A stretch of DNA of 64,000 nt, from the NCBI RefSeq assembly GCF_017302985.1, contig NZ_JAFIMU010000002.1:868001-932000 (forward strand). Reading direction: 5' to 3'. This stretch comes from Corallococcus macrosporus (GTDB lineage: Bacteria > Myxococcota > Myxococcia > Myxococcales > Myxococcaceae). The position numbers and the translations under genes are program-made. How positions within the stretch are numbered: the first letter of the stretch is position 1; every line of letters begins with the position of its first letter. Positions 17,657 through 25,625 of this stretch are shown here, piece after piece. The notes beneath the pieces were generated by a model. It was not told the DNA's origin. It searched no databases and was given only the letters and a program-made list of their open reading frames with translations.

Positions 17657-19170
17657 GGCGCGGGGAAGCGTTGTTCGAGGCGTCGCTTCCATGCGTCCAG
17701 CTTCTGCTGGCTCAATTCCAGGTCCATCTGCGTCTTGGCCTTGGAAATGCTGTCCATGATGTCCAGTTGTTCTTGGGAGTCCCTGTTGCTCATGGGGTCC
17801 CTGCCTCCGTTTCGCTTTCTCATCGTCGCGACGAAAGCCGAAATCTGACCGAGCAATTTGTTCTGCTGGGCCTCAAGGCTCGTCGATGGCTTGGGGGTCT
17901 TCTTCGGACCAGGCGGCTTGGGAGGTCTTCGCCCTCCATCCGACTTGTCGGGACCCGCATCGGGCTTATCAGGGCCCGCATCGGGTTCGTCGGGGCCTGC
18001 ATCGGGCTCATCAGGACCCGCGTCGGCCATATGGATGACTGAAACCACCGGGATTTCGACAGGGGGCGGTGGCGGCACGGCGCGGAGCCGGATGACTCCA
18101 GCTCCCACGCTCAGCAGCACCAGCGCTCCGAGCAGCGCCCATCCAATGCCAGGCGGCTGGCGAATGGCCTTGAGCGCCTCTCGCGTGCTGGGCGTCAGGG
18201 AGTCGCCGGTTGGTGGCACGGGCTCAGGCTTCGCGACGGATGGCGCATGGGGCGCCGAGCGCAGGGGAATGCGCTTCAGTTGCTGACGCACGGCTTCAGC
18301 GGAATGCGGACGGGACGCGGGGTTCTTCGCGAGGAGCTGGAGCACCAGCGCGTCCACTTCCTTCGGCAGTCCCGCGAGGTGTGACGACGGCAGCGGCGGG
18401 GATTGCTCCAGGTGCGCGAACATCACCTGGACGGACTCACCCTGGAAGGGGCGCACGCCGGTGAGCAACTGGAACATCATCACGCCGGCCGCATACAGGT
18501 CCGTGGCCGGTCCCACGACGGTGTCGCCGCGGATCTGCTCGGGCGACATGAACTCCGGTGTGCCGAGGACCAGGCCATCCGCCGTCAGCGGGTTGTCGCG
18601 GGACTCCAACAACTTCGCGATGCCGAAGTCGACCAGCTTGACGGCGACCGGTGTCTCCGGCGCTTCCACGATGAAGACATTGGCGGGCTTCAGATCTCGG
18701 TGCACCACGCCCGCACGGTGCGCGGCGCCCAGCGCGGCGAGCATCTGATCCATGACCCAGACGACCGACTCCAGGTCCATGCGGCGCTTCCCTCGGACGA
18801 AATCCGAGAGAGGCCGTCCCTGGAGCAGCTCCATGGTGACGTAGGGGCGCTCATCCGGGAGCGTGCCAAAGCCGAAGATGTCGATGATGCCCGGGTGCCG
18901 GACGGCATTGACCGCGCGGGCCTCCAACAGCAGGCGCTGCACCTGCTGCTGTGACACCAACTCCATGCGCATGACCTTGATGGCGGCCTGCTTGCCAATG
19001 AGCGGGTGCTCGGCGCGGTACACCACGCCCATGCCGCCCGCGCCAATGCGCTCCTGGATGACGAACTCCCCCAACTGCATCCCCAACAGGGGATCCGGAG
19101 GCGCACTGGCCCGCGAAGAGGGCTTCGCGGCCGGTCTGGCACCGCTTCGGGAGGAGTTGGGATTTTTCAT
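17653..19170 (-). CDS. Transmembrane Ser/Thr protein kinase, array member A (505 aa)
   Basis: Kinase domain about 35-300: GAGGMGVV loop, K65, HRDLKPAN with D159, DFG D181 and SPE. A transmembrane helix lies near 341-361. Outside the membrane a Pro-rich stretch is followed by four DAGPD(E/K)(P/S) repeats (383-410) and a single helical module ending LDAWKRRLEQRFP. The layout (cytoplasmic kinase, one helix, extracytoplasmic sensor) is that of PknB-like receptors but with no PASTA domain. It is the last in transcriptional order of four related kinase genes and has only one copy of the shared C-terminal module. The ATG at 19170 is the first Met that leaves the kinase N-terminus sensible; longer upstream frame is not supported. 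The 3' end overlaps the convergent flavoprotein gene by 4 bases. Confidence 0.9.
   Translation of the reverse strand: MKNPNSSRSGARPAAKPSSRASAPPDPLLGMQLGEFVIQERIGAGGMGVVYRAEHPLIGKQAAIKVMRMELVSQQQVQRLLLEARAVNAVRHPGIIDIFGFGTLPDERPYVTMELLQGRPLSDFVRGKRRMDLESVVWVMDQMLAALGAAHRAGVVHRDLKPANVFIVEAPETPVAVKLVDFGIAKLLESRDNPLTADGLVLGTPEFMSPEQIRGDTVVGPATDLYAAGVMMFQLLTGVRPFQGESVQVMFAHLEQSPPLPSSHLAGLPKEVDALVLQLLAKNPASRPHSAEAVRQQLKRIPLRSAPHAPSVAKPEPVPPTGDSLTPSTREALKAIRQPPGIGWALLGALVLLSVGAGVIRLRAVPPPPPVEIPVVSVIHMADAGPDEPDAGPDEPDAGPDKPDAGPDKSDGGRRPPKPPGPKKTPKPSTSLEAQQNKLLGQISAFVATMRKRNGGRDPMSNRDSQEQLDIMDSISKAKTQMDLELSQQKLDAWKRRLEQRFPAP
17941..18024 (-). repeat. Four 21-bp tandem units coding DAGPD(E/K)(P/S)
   Basis: Inside kinase A, four nearly identical 21-bp units encode the heptapeptide DAGPDEP, DAGPDEP, DAGPDKP, DAGPDKS. 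This is a flexible acidic linker outside the membrane and a likely site of copy-number change. Confidence 0.9.
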
Positions 19171-19188
19171 GGGGGCACGGGGGCGCGA

Positions 19189-19194
19189 ACCATA
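19189..19194 (-). promoter_or_regulatory. Possible -10 element (TATGGT) upstream of kinase A
   Basis: On the minus strand TATGGT lies 19-24 bases upstream of the kinase A start, inside a segment shared with the region upstream of kinase B (GCATGGxTATGGT). Conservation between the two paralogs is suggestive, but no matching -35 box is clear. Confidence 0.3.
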
Positions 19195-19311
19195 GCCATG
19201 CGTTCCCAATGCTTTCAAACATCCGCTGATCAGCGCTTCCCGATGCTCAGGATCTCCTGGGATGGGGAGACCCACAGGGTCGTGCCTGACTTCCTTCGAG
19301 CGAAGAAATGA

Positions 19312-21429
19312 TCAGAGCGGGAAGCGTGCCTTCAGCACGTCCATCCACTTGTAGGTGTCCATGTAGAGCTTCCCGCGATCGTCCGCGGTCAGCTCCTGGG
19401 AGGCGCGCTCATGGAACTTCCACAGCTCCCATTCGAGCCCCGACGCCTCGCTCGCCCCCTTCGTTCGGCGCCGGAATTCCTGGTCGTATTGCTCCAGTCG
19501 GTTCGCGAGCTTCACCTCATCCGCCGTGGCTCTTCTCGGCGTTGGCCGGGGACCCGAAGGAATCGCGTGCGGCCCTGGCAGGGGCGTAAAGGCTACTGGA
19601 GGCGGTGGTGCCGTCACGACCGGCGCGTTGGTGGAAGGCACCAGTTGATTGGTGACCTTTTCCCAGAGCTCGACCTTCACAAAAACGCGGTCGGCCTCCA
19701 GCTCAGTTTCCGTGCCGGCCGCCTCCTGAAAGAGAGCGAGAAGGCTGTTCAACAGGGCGGGTGGAGGGCTGCCATTGGAATTGCGGGCATAGAGGGCTTC
19801 GTAATTCTTGTTCAACCGCTTCGCCAGCAGCCTCTGGGTGTAGAAATCCTGTGGCAGCTCAGGCCGTGCGGCGCGCGCCACCGTGACAGGCTCAGGAGCC
19901 GGAGCCGGAGCCGAAGTGGATGGACCTTGGGGGGAAGTCTCCACCTCCGTCACATCGGTCACCGTGGCAAAGCCCTGGGGCTCGGTGGGCGGTTTCTGAC
20001 CTGGCCCAGAGGTGGGCGGCTCCGGCGGTTGCTTGGACGGCCCCGGCTTGCGAGGGCCCTGCGAAGGTTGCGTTCTGCTGTGGGACTTGGGCGGATCCTT
20101 ATCGACTTTCTCGGGGATCTTTTCCTTCTCCGTGGAGGGGTCGGTCGCGGTGGTGACCACGGTCGGAGGAGGTTCCGGAGGGAATGGCGGCTTATCGGGA
20201 GTGCCCGCGTCAGGCCTGGCCTCAACCGTTGGCTGCGCGGGAGGTTGTTCCACGGTCGCGGCCGGGCGGCTCAGCCACCACGCTCCGCTTCCAAGGCCCA
20301 CGAGCAACGCCATGCCTCCCAGCATCCAGCCTCGGCTCGGCGTCTTGCGGAGGGCCTGGAGCGCCTCTGTCCCCACGTCTTCGGGATCCGCGACCGCCAT
20401 GGGCGCACGGGTGGGGACACGGGCCACGGCTGGTTTCGGCGCGGGAGCAGGACTCGGCGCGGGCACCTTGGGCTTCAGGCCCGGAGGCCTCGCGAACGTC
20501 TGGGTTCGAGCCTCCGCCGGGATCCGCTGGAGCTGCTGCTGCACGGCCTCCGCGGAAGCCGGACGCAGGGTGGGGTCCTTCGCCAGCAACTGGAGCACCA
20601 GCGTGTCGAGCTCCGGGGGAATGCCTTCCGCGCGCGCGGAGGGCAGCGGCGGGATCTGATCGACGTGCGCGAACATCACCTGGACGGGATCGCCCTGGAA
20701 CGGCCGCACGCCCGTCAGCATCTGGAACGCCATGATGCCCAGCGCATAGAGGTCCGTTGCCGGCCCCACGGTGCCGCCGCGGATCTGCTCCGGGGCCATG
20801 AACTCGGGCGTGCCCAGCACGGAACCATCAAGGGTCGTCGGGCTGTCCTTGCTCTCCAGCAGCTTGGCGATGCCGAAGTCCACCAGCTTGAGCGTGGGCG
20901 CCGCATTCGGCGGCTCCACCAGGAACACGTTCGCGGGCTTCAGGTCCCGGTGCACCACGCCCGCCCGGTGTGCCGCTCCGAGCGCGGAGAGGATCTGATC
21001 CAGCATCCAGAGGCTGGTGGGCACGTCCAGGCGCTTCCGGTCGGTCAGCAGCTCGGAAAGGGGCCGCCCCTCCAGCAACTCCATCACGACGTAGGAACGC
21101 CCGTCCGGGAGCGTGCCAAAGCCGAAGATGTCGATGATCCCGGGGTGCCGGATGGCATTGACCGCACGGGCTTCCACGAGCAGCCGCTCACGCAGCTTCG
21201 GAGACACAAGCTCCGCGCGAAGCACCTTGATGGCGGCCTGCTTCCCAATGAGGGAATGGGTGGCCCGGTAGACGACACCCATTCCTCCCGCGCCAATGCG
21301 CTCATCGACCGTGAAGTCTCCTATCTGCGAGGAGAGCAGCGGATCCGCGAGGGGCGTGGTGTCCGCCGACGAGGTCTTCCGCAAAGTGCGCGGCACCTCA
21401 TCGGCGATGGAAGGACGGTGGGTTTTCAT
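19312..21429 (-). CDS. Transmembrane Ser/Thr protein kinase, array member B (705 aa)
   Basis: The longest of the four tandem kinases. The kinase domain has GAGGMGVV, AAIKVLRAE, HRDLKPANVF, VDFGIAKLL and MAPEQIRG. A transmembrane helix (GWMLGGMALLVGLGSGAWWL) divides it from a long Pro/Thr-rich stretch of about 120 residues and two copies of the helical C-terminal module: one around the segment KRLNKNYEALY and one ending WMDVLKARFPL. The sensor part is the most diverged of the four. The ATG at 21429 is chosen because the kinase N-terminus lines up with its neighbours; upstream frame is open but not like the paralogs. Probable targets and signal unknown. Confidence 0.9.
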   Translation of the reverse strand: MKTHRPSIADEVPRTLRKTSSADTTPLADPLLSSQIGDFTVDERIGAGGMGVVYRATHSLIGKQAAIKVLRAELVSPKLRERLLVEARAVNAIRHPGIIDIFGFGTLPDGRSYVVMELLEGRPLSELLTDRKRLDVPTSLWMLDQILSALGAAHRAGVVHRDLKPANVFLVEPPNAAPTLKLVDFGIAKLLESKDSPTTLDGSVLGTPEFMAPEQIRGGTVGPATDLYALGIMAFQMLTGVRPFQGDPVQVMFAHVDQIPPLPSARAEGIPPELDTLVLQLLAKDPTLRPASAEAVQQQLQRIPAEARTQTFARPPGLKPKVPAPSPAPAPKPAVARVPTRAPMAVADPEDVGTEALQALRKTPSRGWMLGGMALLVGLGSGAWWLSRPAATVEQPPAQPTVEARPDAGTPDKPPFPPEPPPTVVTTATDPSTEKEKIPEKVDKDPPKSHSRTQPSQGPRKPGPSKQPPEPPTSGPGQKPPTEPQGFATVTDVTEVETSPQGPSTSAPAPAPEPVTVARAARPELPQDFYTQRLLAKRLNKNYEALYARNSNGSPPPALLNSLLALFQEAAGTETELEADRVFVKVELWEKVTNQLVPSTNAPVVTAPPPPVAFTPLPGPHAIPSGPRPTPRRATADEVKLANRLEQYDQEFRRRTKGASEASGLEWELWKFHERASQELTADDRGKLYMDTYKWMDVLKARFPL

Positions 21430-21451
21430 GAGGGAGCCCGCGAGCGAGCGG

Positions 21452-21457
21452 ACCATA
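21452..21457 (-). promoter_or_regulatory. Possible -10 element (TATGGT) upstream of kinase B
   Basis: TATGGT on the minus strand, 23-28 bases before the kinase B start, within a sequence resembling that before kinase A. Support is by paralog comparison only. Confidence 0.3.
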
Positions 21458-21568
21458 CCCATGCATTTCCCCGGGTACCAAACAACGCACCGGCAAGCCG
21501 TTGGCTGGCAGCGGGTCGTGATTGACTGCCGGGGAGTGAGTCCATGCCCGCCAGGGTTTGGTCTCACC

Positions 21569-23383
21569 TCACTTCGGGAAGCGAGCCTTCAGCTGCTCCT
21601 GCCACGCGTCCAGCGCCTTGTTCACGTCCATGCGCTCGGTGCCGGTCTCTGCCTTCGCGGCGTCTGTGTAGAGGCCCACCAACTCGCGCGCGAGGTCCGG
21701 CGCGACGTCCTGACCCTGGGTTCGCTTGCGCAGCTCCGCGACCAGCTTGTCCAGGCGCTGGGCCAATCGCTGCTCGGAGGCATTGGTGCGGGGCAGGGTG
21801 GGCAGCGGAGGAATCACCAGTGGCGGGACCTTGGGCAGCTCCGGCACGACTGCCACCGGGGGCGCGTCGTGCTGCGCGATGCGCTGGGTCAATTCCTTCT
21901 CGATGCCGTCGAGCGCCTGATGGATGCGCGCGCGTTCGGAGTCCTTCGTCGCGTCCACGGCGGCGCGGTACTGCTGGATCAACTTGCCTCGCAGCGCTCC
22001 GTCCGTGTCCACGTCCTTCGCTCGTGCACGCTGTTGCTTGAACAAGCCAAACAACCTTCGCGCCAGCTTCTTCTCGGACGCTGTCTCGACCGGCAGTGGC
22101 GGCAATCCGGAGGCCTTGCCCTCCGTCTCCACTTCCTCGTGCGTCTCCTGCACGGGCTCGGTCTTCGTGACCGTCTCAGTCACCGGAACCACCGGCGCCG
22201 GTGCTTTGACCACGGGCGCAACGGGCACGGTCGGACGCTGCACCACGGGCGGAGGCGTTTCCGCGGGCCGCGTCAGCCACCAGAGCCCCGCGCCCATCAC
22301 CACGACCCCGGCGACCACCGCCGCCGCCAGCGGTGCCACCTTCCGGCGGTCCGCGAGCAACGCAGCCAGGCCTGGCGGCCGGGGTGCCGTAGGGGATGTG
22401 GGCTCCTCCCGCTTCGTCACCGCCGGGACGCCCAGCCCCAACGTGCCAGGAGACCGTCCCAATGACAGCGCCTTCAACCGCTGACGTACGGCTTCCGCGG
22501 ACGCAGGCCGCTTCGCCGGATCCTTCTCCATCAACTGGAGCACCAGCGCGTCGAGCTCCGGCGGAATGCCCTCCACCTTCGATGAAGGCCTCGGCGGGGC
22601 CTGTTCGACGTGCGCGAACATCACCTGCACGTTCTCACCCTGGAAGGGCCTCGCTCCGGTGAGCATCTGGAACGCCATGACGCCCAGCGCGTACAGGTCC
22701 GTGGCCGGGCCCACCGCGCCGCCGCGGATCTGCTCCGGGGCCATGAAGTCCGGCGTCCCCAGCACGGAGCCGTCCGCCAGCGTCAGGCCCTCGCGCGACT
22801 GCAACACCTTGGCGATGCCGAAGTCGACCAGCTTGAGCGTGGGCGGCGCGTCCGGCCGCTCCACCATGAACACGTTCGCCGGCTTCAGGTCCCGGTGCAC
22901 CACGCTCGCCCGGTGCGCCGCCCCCAGCGGAGAGAGGATCTGCTCCAACATCCAGACCGTCGTCCCCACGTCCAGCCGTCCCCGCTCGTGCAGCACCGCC
23001 GCGAGCGACTGGCCTTGCAACAGCTCCATCACCACGTACGGCCGGCCGTCCGGCAGCTTTCCGAAGTTGAAGATGTCCAGGATGCCCGGGTGCCCGATGG
23101 CGTTGACCGACCGCGCCTCCACCACCAGCCGCTGCTCCTGCTCCGGCGACATCAGCTCCGCGCGCAGCACCTTGATGGCGGCCTGCTTGCCGATGATGGG
23201 GTGCTCGGCGCGGTACACCACGCCCATCCCGCCCGCGCCGATGCGCTCCTGGATGACGAACTCGCCCAACTGCGTCCCCAGCAGCGGATCCGCCTTCGGC
23301 GCCGTCGGTGCCAATGTCAGGGGCACCTCCCGCTCCGTCAGCGCCCGGTGTGCCCCCGTCTCCGGAATTCTTCTTGTCTTCAT
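21569..23383 (-). CDS. Transmembrane Ser/Thr protein kinase, array member C (604 aa)
   Basis: Kinase domain about 40-305 with GAGGMGVV, K71, HRDLKPAN (D165), DFG (D187) and APE intact. Transmembrane helix near 350-371, then a Pro/Val-rich linker. The extracytoplasmic part holds two helical modules of 68 residues, at 435-502 and 535-602, exactly 100 residues apart and about one third identical without gaps in my hand alignment. Both begin ASE(K/Q)(K/R)LA(R/Q)RL and carry ER...ALD near the end. Member D shows the same pair. This module is not one I can name. The gene lies between B and D with 139- and 154-base gaps, so each may have its own promoter. Confidence 0.92.
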   Translation of the reverse strand: MKTRRIPETGAHRALTEREVPLTLAPTAPKADPLLGTQLGEFVIQERIGAGGMGVVYRAEHPIIGKQAAIKVLRAELMSPEQEQRLVVEARSVNAIGHPGILDIFNFGKLPDGRPYVVMELLQGQSLAAVLHERGRLDVGTTVWMLEQILSPLGAAHRASVVHRDLKPANVFMVERPDAPPTLKLVDFGIAKVLQSREGLTLADGSVLGTPDFMAPEQIRGGAVGPATDLYALGVMAFQMLTGARPFQGENVQVMFAHVEQAPPRPSSKVEGIPPELDALVLQLMEKDPAKRPASAEAVRQRLKALSLGRSPGTLGLGVPAVTKREEPTSPTAPRPPGLAALLADRRKVAPLAAAVVAGVVVMGAGLWWLTRPAETPPPVVQRPTVPVAPVVKAPAPVVPVTETVTKTEPVQETHEEVETEGKASGLPPLPVETASEKKLARRLFGLFKQQRARAKDVDTDGALRGKLIQQYRAAVDATKDSERARIHQALDGIEKELTQRIAQHDAPPVAVVPELPKVPPLVIPPLPTLPRTNASEQRLAQRLDKLVAELRKRTQGQDVAPDLARELVGLYTDAAKAETGTERMDVNKALDAWQEQLKARFPK

Positions 23384-23537
23384 GGGAAAGCCCGTTTTCG
23401 AAGACAGTACCGTGAGCCAGGGACGCCGTCGCGTGCCCCGAAGGCTCGAGTTCTGTCCGCTCGTCCGCCAGGCGACTCAGGGTTTCCCGTACTTCCAGTG
23501 AGGCGGTCGTTTTCCTCCCGACCGCCCTCACCGAGGA

Positions 23538-25373
23538 TCAGCGCGGGAGGCGCGCCGTCAGCCGCTCCTGCCATGCATCCAGGGCCTGATGCACGCTCAT
23601 GCGCTCGGTGGCGGTCGTGGCGTTCGCCGCGGACCGGAAGATGTCCACGAGCTGCTTCGTCAGCTCCGGCGCGACGTCCTGGTTCTGCGTGCGCTTGCGC
23701 AGCTCCGCGACCAGCTTGTCCATGCGTTGGGCCAGCCGCTGCTCGGAGGCATTGCCCTGGGGCAGGGGGGGCAGCCTGGGAATCACAAGCGCCGGGACCC
23801 GGGGCGGCGCCGGAGGCGCGGCGGTTGCGACGGCGACACGCGCCGGGGGCGCATCGTGCAGTGCGATGCGCTGGGTCAATTCCTTCTCAAGGTCATCCAG
23901 CGCGACATGGATGCGCGTCCGCTCGGAGTCCGTCTTCGCTTCCGCGGCGGCCCGGTACTGCTGGAGCAGCCTGCCGCGCAGGACTCCCTCCGCATCCACG
24001 TCCTTCGACCGCGCCAGCAGCAGCTTGAACAGACCTGCCTGCCGCTGCTCCATCTTCTTCTCGGAGGCAGTCTCCGCCGGCAACGGTGGCAACTTCGTGG
24101 ACTTCGCGAGGGTCGCTGTCGCGGTCTCCGCCTCCGTGGGCGCTGCTTCCTCGATGACCTCGGGCGGCACCTCGACAGGGGGCTGCGTCGCGGCGACCGG
24201 CGGCGGCTCCTCCGGAAGCGTGGGCCTCGCGTCCACCCGCACCGGCCCGGAAGGTCGCGGCGGCGCAATCACTTGCATCGGCTCCGCCTCCCGCGCCTGC
24301 GTCCCCCACCCGTAACCCACCCCCAGCATCGCCACCGCGGCGACCGCCGCCACCGCGAGGGATACTCCGCTCCGGCGTCCTGGCGGCTCGGCCCGCGCCT
24401 GCGGCTCCACCGGCGCATCCGGTTCCACGCTCCCGGACGGCATGGGGGGACGCGCCAGTCCCCGGAGCTTCAGCCGCACGGCCGTCGCGGTCGCGGGCCG
24501 CTTCGCGGGGTCCTTCGCCATCAACCGCGACACCAGGTCATCGAGCTCCGGCGGAATCCCTTCCACCCGCGACGACACGCGGGGCGGAACCTGCTCGACG
24601 TGCGCGAACATCACCTGCACGTTGTCACCCTGGAACGGCCGGGTGCCCGTGAGCATGTGGAACGCCATCACCCCCAGCGCGTACAGGTCCGCGGCCGGGC
24701 CCACCTCGCCGCCGCGAACCTGCTCCGGGGCCATGAAGTCCGGCGTCCCCAGCGTGGAACCGTCCGTCCGCGCCAGCGCGTCGTGCCCCTGCATCAGCTT
24801 GGCGATGCCGAAGTCCACCAGCTTGATCAACGGCGCCGCGTCCGGCTGCTCCATCAGGAACACGTTCGCGGGCTTCAGGTCCCGGTGCACCACCCCCGCC
24901 CGGTGCGCGGCCGCCAGCGCGGCCAGGACCTGCTCCAGCACCCAGGCCGTGGTTCCCACGTCCATCCGGCCCTGCTCGCGCATCCGGTCCGCGAGCGACT
25001 GGCCCTTCAGCAGCTCCATCACCACATACGGCCGGCAGTCCGGCAGCGTCCCGAAGTTGAAGATGTCCAGCACGCCCGGATGCCGGATGGCGTTCACCGC
25101 CCGCGCCTCCACCAGCAGCCGCTGCTCCTGCTCCGGGGACACCAGCTCCGCGCGCATCACCTTGATGGCCGCGTGCTTGCCAATCAGCGGGTGCTCCGCC
25201 CGGTAGACGACCCCCATCCCGCCCGCGCCCACGCGCTCCCGGATGACGAACTCACCAATCTGGGACCCCACCAGCGGATCCACCGTCGCCAGGGCCTCCG
25301 CGGGGGCTTCGTCCGTCCGCGCGCCAGGTGCCGCCGCCGCTGAGAAGGGTTCGTGCTCCAGGGCCGGTCGCAT
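23538..25373 (-). CDS. Transmembrane Ser/Thr protein kinase, array member D (611 aa)
   Basis: Closest relative of member C. Kinase domain with GAGGMGVV, AAIKVMRAE, HRDLKPANVF, VDFGIAKLM and MAPEQVRG. One transmembrane helix (SLAVAAVAAVAMLGVGYGW) and two copies of the helical module, the first starting ASEKKMEQR and the second ASEQRLAQRM, ending LDAWQERLTARLPR. I prefer the ATG at 25373; a longer version needs a TTG at 25418. It is the first gene of the four in transcription order and is divergent from the GMC operon across a 252-base gap. Confidence 0.9.
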   Translation of the reverse strand: MRPALEHEPFSAAAAPGARTDEAPAEALATVDPLVGSQIGEFVIRERVGAGGMGVVYRAEHPLIGKHAAIKVMRAELVSPEQEQRLLVEARAVNAIRHPGVLDIFNFGTLPDCRPYVVMELLKGQSLADRMREQGRMDVGTTAWVLEQVLAALAAAHRAGVVHRDLKPANVFLMEQPDAAPLIKLVDFGIAKLMQGHDALARTDGSTLGTPDFMAPEQVRGGEVGPAADLYALGVMAFHMLTGTRPFQGDNVQVMFAHVEQVPPRVSSRVEGIPPELDDLVSRLMAKDPAKRPATATAVRLKLRGLARPPMPSGSVEPDAPVEPQARAEPPGRRSGVSLAVAAVAAVAMLGVGYGWGTQAREAEPMQVIAPPRPSGPVRVDARPTLPEEPPPVAATQPPVEVPPEVIEEAAPTEAETATATLAKSTKLPPLPAETASEKKMEQRQAGLFKLLLARSKDVDAEGVLRGRLLQQYRAAAEAKTDSERTRIHVALDDLEKELTQRIALHDAPPARVAVATAAPPAPPRVPALVIPRLPPLPQGNASEQRLAQRMDKLVAELRKRTQNQDVAPELTKQLVDIFRSAANATTATERMSVHQALDAWQERLTARLPR

Positions 25374-25625
25374 GGGGTCGGATGCTATCGGTCCGGATCC
25401 ATGACGTCCCGCGTCCAAATGCGCCGGCTGCCCGCCCGGCCGCTGGTGGATCCGCGCTGTTCAAGGAATGCGGTTCTTCAGAGCGAAAAAGTCTGATCCA
25501 CGGAGGGGGTGGGGCCTCAAGGAAACGGGGTGGACCCGTTGTAGAGTCAGGTCCGTCCTTTCCTGGACGTTCCCGGGTCGCGCTTCCGGATCCCTGCTCC
25601 CCAGGGACCGCACCCGAGGGGGAAC
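25374..25625. promoter_or_regulatory. Divergent promoter region between kinase D and the GMC operon
   Basis: This 252-base gap must start transcription both ways. A stem-loop AACGGG-GTGGA-CCCGTT lies at 25524-25540. GAGGGGGA just before 25626 is the ribosome site of the first GMC gene. I see no clear sigma-54 (GG-N10-GC) or strong sigma-70 boxes. Confidence 0.4.
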
